Part shown: positions 1 through 6,168 of the stretch, one piece after another | Position numbering within the stretch: the first letter of the stretch is position 1 | Layout of the letters: each line of letters begins with the position of its first letter | NCBI GenBank assembly: GCA_017515355.1 | Contig: JAFWGD010000135.1 | Coordinates: 1-17,839, forward strand | Reading direction: 5' to 3' | From: Coriobacteriales bacterium | GTDB lineage: Bacteria > Actinomycetota > Coriobacteriia > Coriobacteriales > CADBOM01 | DNA: 17,839 nt | Position numbers and translations under genes: made by a program | The notes under the pieces: generated by a model | What the model was told of the DNA's origin: nothing | Databases searched by the model: none | Seen by the model: the letters and a program-made list of their open reading frames with translations, nothing else

Positions 1-161
1 ATGAGAACGAGGGCGAGCGCTTCGAGGAGGTTGCCAAGATGGTCGACCAGATCGCGGCCCAAATGGGTGCGCCGCTCAAGTCGAAGGGCGCCTGCTTCAT
101 CGATGTCGAGGAGATCTACAGCGTGGCTCCCGGTCCCGAGGCCGGAAGCTCGATCATCTGA
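1..161 (+). CDS. C-terminal fragment of an unidentified protein
   Basis: The frame beginning at base 3 is open from the window edge to a TGA at 159-161 and encodes about 52 residues. The fragment starts with an acidic, probably helical stretch (ENEGERFEEVAKMVDQIAAQ) and ends in PGPEAGSSII. G+C-rich third positions match neighbouring genes, and a hairpin follows the stop, so this is very likely a real gene end. I do not recognise the family from this tail. The ATG at base 1 belongs to another frame and is a chance ORF. The function cannot be assigned without the upstream sequence. Confidence 0.6.
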   Translation, partial: ENEGERFEEVAKMVDQIAAQMGAPLKSKGACFIDVEEIYSVAPGPEAGSSII

Positions 162-187
162 TCAGAAACAGCATATCGCAGCGAATC

Positions 188-214
188 GGAGTCGCCCTCG
201 GGCGGCTCCTTCGC
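188..214 (+). terminator. Probable intrinsic terminator of the first gene
   Basis: A 9-bp stem (GGAGTCGCC at 188-196 with GGCGGCTCC at 201-209, one G-T wobble) closes a CTCG tetraloop 26 bases after the stop codon. The tract that follows (TTCGCATT) is only moderately T-rich, so termination may be partial. The geometry is otherwise typical of a rho-independent terminator. Confidence 0.55.
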
Positions 215-258
215 ATTCAATGGGAGGCAGATGCGTCAGCGCACGTTCGCGCCAATTG

Positions 259-290
259 AAAAAGGTCGCTGGAAGCGTATCCAGCGACCT
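259..290 (-). terminator. Intrinsic terminator of tRNA-Val
   Basis: A perfect 10-bp inverted repeat (263-272 with 281-290) with an 8-base loop lies just past the 3' end of the minus-strand tRNA. Read on the minus strand it is followed by a run of five T (complement of A at 259-263). This is a classical rho-independent terminator oriented for the tRNA-Val transcript. Confidence 0.8.
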
Positions 291-300
291 CTCGAATTCG

Positions 301-375
301 TGGTGGGCGATACAAGATTTGAACTTGTGACCCCTACCGTGTCAAGGGAGTGCTCTCCCCCTGAGCTAACCGCCC
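301..375 (-). tRNA. tRNA-Val (anticodon GAC)
   Basis: A 75-base cloverleaf on the minus strand with encoded CCA (complement of TGG at 301-303). The acceptor arm is GGGCGGT with ATCGCCC (one G-T pair), the D arm is GCTC/GAGC, and the T arm ACAAG/CTTGT carries a TTCAAAT loop. The anticodon loop TTGACAC gives anticodon GAC, reading GUC and GUU valine codons. The anticodon stem CTCCC/GGTAG has a C-U mismatch at the central pair (positions 29-41). A promoter upstream and a terminator downstream on the same strand suggest a monocistronic unit. Confidence 0.95.
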
Positions 376-410
376 ACGTAGCGCTCGGGCAAACCATCGC
401 GCAAGGAAAC

Positions 411-438
411 AGTTTACAGGACTGCAGACAAAAGTCAA
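411..438 (-). promoter_or_regulatory. Promoter of tRNA-Val
   Basis: On the minus strand TTGACT (complement of 433-438) and TAAACT (complement of 411-416) are separated by 16 bases. This gives a good -35 and an acceptable -10 for the housekeeping sigma factor. The predicted start near 404 leaves a leader of about 28 bases before the tRNA 5' end at 375. Assigned by pattern only. Confidence 0.6.
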
Positions 439-552
439 AAGAGTTTCTCTGAAAACCACAAACGGCGTTTCCTATGAGATGGCGGGGGAGAGCGGATGCT
501 TGCGAGGTGCCGCCGACCGCCCCGAATGCACGCCACGAGCCACAAGCGGTTT

Positions 553-586
553 TTGACTTGCAAGACCTCCGATTTACTCTTAGAAT
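553..586 (+). promoter_or_regulatory. Promoter of tRNA-Gly
   Basis: A TAGAAT -10 hexamer (581-586) lies 15 bases before the tRNA 5' end. The -35 is ambiguous. TTGACT at 553-558 is the better match but lies 22 bases away, while the overlapping TTGCAA at 558-563 has the ideal 17-base spacer. The rest of the interval between the two tRNA genes (439-552) holds no ORF with coding character and no recognised RNA. Confidence 0.55.
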
Positions 587-600
587 GCTATTTGCATTAA

Positions 601-676
601 GCGGACATGGCTCAGTTGGTAGAGCACAACCTTGCCAAGGTTGGGGTCGCGGGTTCGAGTCCCGTTGTCCGCTCCA
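601..676 (+). tRNA. tRNA-Gly (anticodon GCC)
   Basis: A 76-base tRNA with encoded CCA (674-676). The acceptor arm GCGGACA pairs with TGTCCGC, the D arm is GCTC/GAGC, the anticodon arm CAACC/GGTTG carries loop TTGCCAA (anticodon GCC), and the T arm is CGGGTTCGAGTCCCG. It reads GGC and GGU glycine codons. A strong hairpin-plus-T terminator starts nine bases after the CCA end, and the tRNA deacylase gene begins 65 bases after it. Confidence 0.97.
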
Positions 677-684
677 TCGAATTC

Positions 685-718
685 AACGGCGCCTCCTTTG
701 AAGCGCCGTTCTCTTTTT
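685..718 (+). terminator. Intrinsic terminator or attenuator between tRNA-Gly and the deacylase gene
   Basis: A perfect 8-bp stem, AACGGCGC (685-692) and GCGCCGTT (703-710), with a 10-base loop is followed by CTCTTTTT. It should end the tRNA-Gly transcript. The next start codon is only 23 bases beyond it, with no space for a separate promoter, so leakage through this hairpin may be how the downstream gene is expressed. Confidence 0.8.
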
Positions 719-741
719 CGGCTGGACTTCGCGAGGGATAT

Positions 742-1221
742 ATGGCGAGGCAAGAGGACAAGACGAACGCGATGAGACTGCTCGATGCCGCTGGGCTCGA
801 CTACGTTTTCCATGCGTACGAGACCGAGGAGGCGCTTCCCGCCACCGAGGTCGCGGAGATCCTCGGAGTTGAGCCGGAGCGCCTTTTCAAGACGCTCGTC
901 ACCGTAGGGAAGTCGGGCGAGCACTACGTCTTCGTCATCCCTGGCTGCTCGACGCTCGATCTGAAGAAGGCCGCCTCTGCAGTGGGGGAGAAGTCGATCG
1001 AGATGATCAAGTCCAAGGAGCTGCTGCCGCTTACAGGCTATATCCACGGGGGTTGCTCGCCGATCGGGATGCGAAAGCAGTTCGTCACGACGGTCGACGA
1101 GACCGCGATCCTCTACGATGCGATAGTGGTATCCGCTGGCAGGATAGGAAAGCAGATCGAGCTGAGCCTCGAAGCGCTCGTCGAGATAGTGGATTGCAAG
1201 CTCGCCGATCTTACCTGCTAG
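742..1221 (+). CDS. ybaK: YbaK/EbsC-family aminoacyl-tRNA deacylase (Cys-tRNA(Pro) deacylase type)
   Basis: The 159-residue product matches the single-domain YbaK/EbsC family in length and motifs. These include the conserved lysine in ERLFKTLV (K50), the VIPG strand near residue 65, and the loop GYIHGGCSPIGMRKQ (99-113). Family members hydrolyse mischarged tRNA in trans, classically Cys-tRNA(Pro), to protect proteome fidelity in the cytoplasm. ATG 742 is preceded by GAGGGA and begins where the family homology begins; the longer frame upstream runs through the tRNA-Gly gene and is not real. Exact substrate specificity cannot be read from sequence. The 3' end overlaps the convergent lipid kinase gene by 11 bases. 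Confidence 0.9.
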   Translation: MARQEDKTNAMRLLDAAGLDYVFHAYETEEALPATEVAEILGVEPERLFKTLVTVGKSGEHYVFVIPGCSTLDLKKAASAVGEKSIEMIKSKELLPLTGYIHGGCSPIGMRKQFVTTVDETAILYDAIVVSAGRIGKQIELSLEALVEIVDCKLADLTC

Positions 1222-2137
1222 AGCCTGCCGATGCTCCTGAGGTGTTCCACCCTCCTTCCCTGAACGAGCGCGGCAGCACGCGCGCCACGAAGGGCGTCGT
1301 GGCCTCAAGCACCTCTCCATCGAACTGGATGCGCACGGGCGGCTCGGTGCGCACGTAGACCTCGCGCCCGCTGAAGATGTCGATAGCATCGCCGCGCTCC
1401 GGGAATTGGCCTCCCGCGTCCAGAAGCGCCGAGATAGCAGTAGGCGCCAGCTTCCAGACCTTGTCGGGCTTCAGGACCACGATGTCGAAGAGGCCGTCCT
1501 GGGCATCGTTCTCGTGGATGATCGAGATGTCCGGCGCAACGCGTGCGAAGTTGACGAGCAACGCAGCCATGCCCTCGGTGCGGTGCTCGACGCCATCTAT
1601 GATGAGTTCGATGTCGAGTTTGTCGGGCGAATTCGTGAGGAAAGAGAGGTAGTAGGCCAACGACCCGATGCTCTTCTTCAGGCGATTGGCCGACTCCATG
1701 ATCTTCGAGTCGTAACCCGCACCCGCGATAACGCCGAATCCGTGCTTGCGCTGCACGCCATCGACATCGACGTACTCGATCTCGCAGATATCGAAGCGCG
1801 CGGTCTGCCCCTCTCGCACCAATCGCGCAAGCTCTCGAGGGTTGTTCGAGCTGTCGAGGTTCATCGCGAGCAGGTTTGCCGTGCCCGCCGGGAAGATCAG
1901 TATGGGCACGTCGGTGTAGCGCAGCTCATAGCAGACCGAAGCCACCGTCCCGTCGCCGCCAGCTGCCACGACACAGTCGAAATCGCGCGCGTCGACTAGC
2001 ATCTCGGCTATCGAGCGCTTGGGCGAGAGGTTGCGGATCACCACGTCGTCACCCTCCTGGGTGGCTATCCTGATGAAATCGTAGATGTCCGAATCGCCGA
2101 GTCCCGAACATTTGTTGTTGATAACGAGTAGCTTCAT
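1211..2137 (-). CDS. Diacylglycerol kinase family lipid kinase (YegS/BmrU/DgkB type)
   Basis: The 308-residue protein has the DAGK catalytic-domain signature: a nucleotide-binding VVAAGGDGTV loop (GGDGT 60-64) and the PAGTANLLA strand-turn near residues 83-91. A C-terminal beta-rich region ends in QFDGEVLEAT, where this family supplies conserved acidic residues. Members phosphorylate diacylglycerol or related lipids with ATP at the inner membrane face, recycling lipid into phosphatidate. No membrane segment is evident, which fits the soluble DgkB/YegS type and not the small integral DgkA. A GGAGG box lies 8 bases before ATG 2137. It is divergent from rnd with only 46 bases between starts, and its stop lies inside the end of the deacylase gene. 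The lipid substrate is unknown. Confidence 0.9.
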   Translation of the reverse strand: MKLLVINNKCSGLGDSDIYDFIRIATQEGDDVVIRNLSPKRSIAEMLVDARDFDCVVAAGGDGTVASVCYELRYTDVPILIFPAGTANLLAMNLDSSNNPRELARLVREGQTARFDICEIEYVDVDGVQRKHGFGVIAGAGYDSKIMESANRLKKSIGSLAYYLSFLTNSPDKLDIELIIDGVEHRTEGMAALLVNFARVAPDISIIHENDAQDGLFDIVVLKPDKVWKLAPTAISALLDAGGQFPERGDAIDIFSGREVYVRTEPPVRIQFDGEVLEATTPFVARVLPRSFREGGWNTSGASAGSSR

Positions 2138-2183
2138 AGCCTAGGCCTCCATATTGGTTAAGATATTAACATCAGGAAGGCTA
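2138..2183. promoter_or_regulatory. 46-base divergent control region of lipid kinase and rnd
   Basis: This short interval must carry 5' signals for genes on both strands. It holds a GGAGG box for the minus-strand gene, AGGAAGG (2174-2180) for rnd, and an AT-rich inverted repeat GTTAA-GATA-TTAAC (2157-2170). Candidate -10 hexamers such as TAAGAT (2159-2164, plus strand) overlap the repeat. No clear -35 is visible, so this is a location rather than a mapped promoter. Confidence 0.35.
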
Positions 2184-3347
2184 ATGGAAGAACAAAGCAT
2201 GCAGGTAAAGACAGAGAGCGAATTGCAATCGGCCATCGAATCCATCTCAGATGCCGAGATACTTGCCATCGACACCGAGTTCATGCGTGAGAAGACCTAC
2301 TATCCGCTGCTTTGCCTGGTTCAGATCGCCACAGAGAGCACCTCGTTCATCATCGATCCCCTTGCCGTGAAGGATCTCACCCCGCTCGCGTCCGTGCTCA
2401 CCAGCCCCAAGACGGTCAAGGTGCTCCACGCCAGCAGGCAGGATCGCGAGATGCTCTTCAATGCCTGCGGGGTCGTTCCCAGCCCGATCTTCGACACGCA
2501 GCTCGCAGCTCCGCTTCTGGGGCTTCAGCAGCAGATCGGTCTCAAGGCGCTTGTCGAGGAGATTCTCGGCGTGAGGCTCTCCAAGCGCGACTCGCTCTCC
2601 GATTGGTCGAAGCGCCCGTTAAGCAAGAGCCAGATCGAGTACTCGCTCGACGACGTGCGCTACCTCGTGCCGCTCTACCGCGAGATGTGCAAGAGGCTCG
2701 ATGACCTTGGACGCAGGCACTGGCTCGACTCCGAGTTCGAGGCCTTGGGGGAGGACAGCGAATTCGGCACGCCCGAATCCGAGCTCTGGAGCAAGGTCAA
2801 GAAGACCAATTCGCTATCACGCGCGCAGCTTGCCTGCGCTCAGGGGATTGCGGTGTGGAGGGAGAACTGCGCCAAGCGCTCGAACATTCCGAGACGTTGG
2901 ATCCTTCAAGACGAGCTGATCGTCGAGCTGTCGCGCAGGCAACCGAAGAGCGTCGATGAGGTGTACGAGATCCGAGGCGCCAAGGAGAAGCTCAACACCG
3001 GACGCGCTCGCGAGATTGTCAAGGTCATCGAAACCGCGCTTGCATCCGACCCGGATACTTGGCCAAAGCATGCCACCAGGAGGCCTACGGCCGCCAATGC
3101 TGACGCGATGGTCGACCTGCTCACCGCCTTCTTGCGCACGCGCGCCAAGGAGAACATGCTCACGCACCAAGTGCTTGCAACCCATGATGATCTGATCGCG
3201 TTCGTTTCCGGCCAGCGCGCAGGTCTTGATATACTTAAGGGCTGGAGATATGAAATCGCCGGCCGCGATATGCTGGAGATACTCGAGGGGCGCATCTCCC
3301 TGCGCATCGAAGACGGAAACATCAGCATCAGCAGAGCGGACGGCTGA
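2184..3347 (+). CDS. rnd: Ribonuclease D (DEDD 3'-5' exonuclease with HRDC domain)
   Basis: The 387-residue protein has all three exonuclease motifs of the DEDDy family: Exo I IDTEF (D30, E32), Exo II HASRQDREML (D87) and Exo III YSLDDVRYLVPLY (Y153, D157). An HRDC domain follows at roughly residues 212-292 (ACAQGIAVWRE...RRWILQDE...), and the C-terminal region is probably a second HRDC-like fold. RNase D trims tRNA 3' ends and other structured RNAs. ATG 2184 sits just after AGGAAGG with a short spacer. ATG 2199 has a weaker GGAAG box at better spacing and is an alternative. An upstream in-frame TTG at 2154 is unlikely. It is first gene of a tight operon with the peptidase and xseAB. Confidence 0.92.
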   Translation: MEEQSMQVKTESELQSAIESISDAEILAIDTEFMREKTYYPLLCLVQIATESTSFIIDPLAVKDLTPLASVLTSPKTVKVLHASRQDREMLFNACGVVPSPIFDTQLAAPLLGLQQQIGLKALVEEILGVRLSKRDSLSDWSKRPLSKSQIEYSLDDVRYLVPLYREMCKRLDDLGRRHWLDSEFEALGEDSEFGTPESELWSKVKKTNSLSRAQLACAQGIAVWRENCAKRSNIPRRWILQDELIVELSRRQPKSVDEVYEIRGAKEKLNTGRAREIVKVIETALASDPDTWPKHATRRPTAANADAMVDLLTAFLRTRAKENMLTHQVLATHDDLIAFVSGQRAGLDILKGWRYEIAGRDMLEILEGRISLRIEDGNISISRADG

Positions 3348-3361
3348 AACTAGGGGGAAAC

Positions 3362-4001
3362 ATGCTCTATCTGCTTCTCATCATCGTGACGTTGGGCCTT
3401 GGCCTGGGCACGCAGGCGCTGATCAACGCTCAATACAAGAAATGGGACAAGGTCTACTCGCACTCCGGTCTGACCGGAGCCGAAGCGGCTCGTCGGATGC
3501 TCGATTCCCACGGGCTCTACGATGTGCCCATCTCGATAACCACTGGAAGGCTCAGCGACAACTTCGATCCTCGCAAGAACTGCCTCAACCTTTCGCAGAG
3601 CGTCTACGGATCCTACTCCGTGGCCTCGATCGCAATCGCATGCCATGAGGCTGGCCATGCGGTGCAGCACAATCTCGGATATACCCCGATCAAGGTCCGC
3701 ACCGCCATCTTCCCGGTGGTCAACTTCGCCTCCAACGCATGGATCGTCGTGCTGCTGATCGGTATCGCGATGAACCTCATGGACATGGTCTGGGTCGCCG
3801 TGGGGCTCTACGCACTCGTCGTGCTGTTCCAGCTGGTCACGCTGCCCGTCGAGCTCAACGCCTCCAATCGCGCGATGACCTACATCAGCGATAGCCTCGC
3901 GATGTCAGCCGAGCAGGACAAGGGCGCTCGCAGCGTCTTGACCGCGGCCGCGCACACCTACGTTGCAACGTCTCTACCTAGTAGCGCGCGCCGAAAACTA
4001 A
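3362..4001 (+). CDS. YugP-family membrane zinc metallopeptidase, frameshifted near its 3' end
   Basis: The ATG follows AGGGGG, 14 bases after rnd. Residues 1-203 match the YugP-type zinc peptidase family: an N-terminal membrane segment, CHEAGHAVQH (HExxH ligands H95 and H99), two more hydrophobic segments (about 117-138 and 142-162), the LPVELNASNRA motif with the likely third ligand E164, and the terminal VLTAAAHTYVA helix. The reading frame then runs on without a stop to 4699 inside xseA, which is implausible. One base over, the frame encodes LYLVARAEN and stops at TAA 3999-4001, overlapping the xseA ribosome site as expected in an operon. The sequence therefore carries one extra base or two missing bases, probably near 3967-3975. 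The catalytic core is intact; substrate unknown. Confidence 0.8.
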
Positions 4002-4010
4002 GGGCTTTCG

Positions 4011-5330
4011 ATGGCTACGCTTTCGAACATGATGGCCAGCGACCAGAAAGCTTCGGAGGAAACGGCTGGCAGCGCAGCCATCTCGGTTACAACCGCGCTC
4101 AGCCTCGCCAAGCGATCGCTCGAGGGCATTCGCGTCAAGGTGATCGGCGAGGTTTCCGAGTTCGCGAACAAGCCTGGTTACAAGGCTGTCTACTTCACCA
4201 TAAAGGACGACTCCAGCTCGCTGAGCTGCATGATCTGGCAGGGCGAATACCACAAGCTCGGCATCGACGTCAAGATCGGCGACCTCGTCGAGGTCACCGG
4301 TTATTTCACCCTTTACGCCAAGACGGGCAGGATGAACTTCATGGCGCGGGTCATAGAGTATGCGGGCGCGGGAGACCTCAGGCTCAAAGTAGAGCGCCTC
4401 GCCAAGCAGCTCGAAGCCGAGGGGCTGATGCGCTCCGAACGCAAGAGGCCGATCCCGCCGAGCGTCGAGCGCGTCGCCGTCGTCACATCTCCGCGCGGGA
4501 AGGCCATCCAGGACGTCCTGCGCACTCTCAGGCGCCGCAGCCCATACGTCGAGGTTTTCGTGGTAGGCGTTCCCGTAGAGGGGAAGGATGCCCCCAGCTG
4601 GATTTGCGAGGGTCTGAGCGTTGCCGATGCGTCGGATTGCGATGCGATCCTTCTGGTGCGCGGTGGAGGTTCCTACGAGAGCCTCATGCCATTCAATGAC
4701 GAGCAGGTCGCTCGTGCAGTGGCAGCGTGCGCCAAGCCCGTCGTCACCGGCATCGGTCACGAGCCCGACAACTCGATCGCCGACATGGTCGGAGATGTGC
4801 GCTGCTCGACCCCGACAGCCGCCGCCGAGGCAGTTGCGCCATCGATTGGCGACCTGCAGAGCCGCATAGCCTCTGCGGGCAGTCGGATGGGAATGGCCCT
4901 GCAGGCGAAGGCCGATCGCATGCAGATGCAGCTCTCGGCGCTGCGAGCGCGTCCGATCTTCATCGACCCGCAGGCATTGACGGGCAATCTCGCGATGCGC
5001 ATCGATGCGGATGCGGAACGTCTGCATCGCGCAATCCCGAATGCGATGGCCTCCGACGAGCGCAACCTCGCCAATGCGAAGGGAAAGCTGGCATCGCTGG
5101 CTCCGAGGCTCTTCGAGAGGCAACGCAACAGCATCGCGCTTTCCGCAGCGCGGCTCAACGACCTATCGCCCCTGACGATTTTGGGGCGCGGCTATTCGAT
5201 TGCCTACGACGACGGAGGCCATATCCTCAAGAGCATCGACGGCGTAAACGTATCAGACAGCATCCAGGTGCGGGTTTCCGATGGAACGATCGACTGCACC
5301 GTGGAGGGAATCGGCAGAGAGGAAGCATAG
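4011..5330 (+). CDS. xseA: Exodeoxyribonuclease VII large subunit
   Basis: The 439-residue product has the standard XseA layout: an N-terminal OB-fold (about residues 25-118, with RVKVIGEVSEF), then the catalytic region with VAVVTSPRGKAIQDVL (156-170), RGGGSYESLMPFNDE (217-231), GIGHEPDNSIAD (247-258) and STPTAAAEA (266-274). A helical region follows, then a C-terminal LSPLTILGRGYSIAYDD segment. With XseB it degrades single-stranded DNA from both ends to short oligonucleotides in the cytoplasm. ATG 4011 has AAGGG six bases upstream, overlapping the probable peptidase stop. Later ATGs at 4029 and 4032 are possible alternatives. xseB starts two bases after the stop, giving one translationally coupled pair. 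Confidence 0.95.
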   Translation: MATLSNMMASDQKASEETAGSAAISVTTALSLAKRSLEGIRVKVIGEVSEFANKPGYKAVYFTIKDDSSSLSCMIWQGEYHKLGIDVKIGDLVEVTGYFTLYAKTGRMNFMARVIEYAGAGDLRLKVERLAKQLEAEGLMRSERKRPIPPSVERVAVVTSPRGKAIQDVLRTLRRRSPYVEVFVVGVPVEGKDAPSWICEGLSVADASDCDAILLVRGGGSYESLMPFNDEQVARAVAACAKPVVTGIGHEPDNSIADMVGDVRCSTPTAAAEAVAPSIGDLQSRIASAGSRMGMALQAKADRMQMQLSALRARPIFIDPQALTGNLAMRIDADAERLHRAIPNAMASDERNLANAKGKLASLAPRLFERQRNSIALSAARLNDLSPLTILGRGYSIAYDDGGHILKSIDGVNVSDSIQVRVSDGTIDCTVEGIGREEA

Positions 5331-5331
5331 G

Positions 5332-5610
5332 ATGGGCGAGGAGACGATGGGTTCGCTGTTCGGCGAGGAGCAGACGGCGCCCGCAGACAACATGACCTTC
5401 AAGCAGGGGCTCGATGAGCTCGAGGGCATCATCCGCGCGCTCGAGAGCAATCAGCTGGAGCTGGAGGAGAGCCTCGGCAAGTACGCTAGGGGAGTGGAGC
5501 TGCTTCGCAGCCTTCAGGGCAAGCTCGACGACGCGCAGCAGAAGATCACCGTGCTGCTTGGCGAGTTCGATCCCGCTTCGATCGAAGAGGTCGACGACCA
5601 GCTGAGCTAG
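5332..5610 (+). CDS. xseB: Exodeoxyribonuclease VII small subunit
   Basis: The 92-residue product is in the XseB size range and has the family helical-hairpin core: MTFKQGLDELEGIIRALES (21-39) then LELEESLGKYARGVELLR (42-59). An acidic tail follows. Several XseB copies assemble on one XseA to form exonuclease VII. ATG 5332 lies one base after the xseA TAG, and AGAGGAAG upstream in the xseA end serves as ribosome site. ATG 5347 is a less likely start. An in-frame upstream extension to 5281 overlaps xseA and lacks family similarity. It is the last gene of the rnd-peptidase-xseA-xseB operon. Confidence 0.92.
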   Translation: MGEETMGSLFGEEQTAPADNMTFKQGLDELEGIIRALESNQLELEESLGKYARGVELLRSLQGKLDDAQQKITVLLGEFDPASIEEVDDQLS

Positions 5611-5817
5611 CTGCCGACCACCCCACTCTTCAAGCCGCTCGCATCGCTCCCTTTGTGGAGATACTGTGTAACCCATGCCGCTTGCGTTCAAACAGCGCAG
5701 CGACTGGCGCAACGATAGGCGAGCGGCGGCGTTTTCCAATCCTTCTCTGCTAACATTATCCAATGGGAGAGTGCCTGACTCCCGAATATGTTGCGTATAC
5801 AACGAGGAGAGCACGAA
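5611..5817. promoter_or_regulatory. Intergenic region with competing inverted repeats upstream of hit-ackA
   Basis: This 207-base gap has no coding signal. GCCGCTCGC (5634-5642) and its near copy GCCGCTTGC (5677-5685) can each pair with the single GCGAGCGGC at 5719-5727, which is followed by GGCGTTTT. The near pair may be the xseB terminator. TAACATTAT (5751-5759) is a possible -10 for the downstream genes with only a weak TTTTCC -35 (5732-5737). In the leader, GGGAG (5765-5769)/CTCCC (5779-5783) and GTTG (5790-5793)/CAAC (5800-5803) can form small hairpins before the GAGGAGA ribosome site. Function is inferred only. Confidence 0.4.
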
Positions 5818-6150
5818 ATGCAAAAAGAGGATTGCATCTTCTGCAAGCTGGCGAATGGCGAGATTCCCACCACCCTTGTCTATGAGACGGACAAGCTGGC
5901 GGCGTTCAATGACGCCAATCCCAAGATGCCGATCCATGTCCTCATCGTCCCCAAGGACCATTACGCAAGCCTTTCCGATGACATTCCCGCAGAGCTCCTC
6001 GGAGCGCTCATGAAGGCAGTTCCCGAGGTTGCCAAGGCTACCGGCATCTACGAATCCGGCTATCGCGTCGTGATCAACACCGGCGACGATGCCAACCAGA
6101 CCGTCAAGCATGTCCACGTGCATGTCATCGGCGGCGCGCAGATGCAGTAG
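5818..6150 (+). CDS. HIT-family nucleotide hydrolase/transferase (HINT-like)
   Basis: The 110-residue protein is a complete small HIT-domain protein. An N-terminal CIFCK pair (C6, C9) is typical of the zinc-containing HINT branch, the conserved core IHVLIVPKDHYASL lies around residues 39-52, and the histidine triad HVHVHVIGG carries H98, H100 and H102, with H100 the expected nucleophile. Such enzymes hydrolyse purine phosphoramidates or other nucleotidyl adducts; the physiological substrate is unknown. ATG 5818 has GAGGAGA seven bases upstream; a longer frame from 5788 would remove that site and adds non-homologous residues. ackA starts 18 bases after the stop, so the two genes probably share a transcript. 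Confidence 0.92.
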   Translation: MQKEDCIFCKLANGEIPTTLVYETDKLAAFNDANPKMPIHVLIVPKDHYASLSDDIPAELLGALMKAVPEVAKATGIYESGYRVVINTGDDANQTVKHVHVHVIGGAQMQ

Positions 6151-6168
6151 ATTGCGCGGGTGGAGCAT

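Noticed and set aside
481..524. G+C-rich self-complementary stretch between the two tRNA genes as a small RNA
   Set aside because: Only short 5-bp pairings, no terminator, and no similarity to known structural RNAs that I can recognise.
580..1389. 269-residue minus-strand ORF
   Set aside because: It runs across tRNA-Gly and opposite the deacylase gene, so it is not a plausible gene.
4002..4699. Continuation of the metallopeptidase frame into a 445-residue protein
   Set aside because: The tail is an out-of-frame reading of the well-conserved xseA and has no family character; a frameshift explains it better.
3978..5123. 381-residue minus-strand ORF opposite xseA
   Set aside because: Antisense shadow of xseA, no recognisable motif, no ribosome site.
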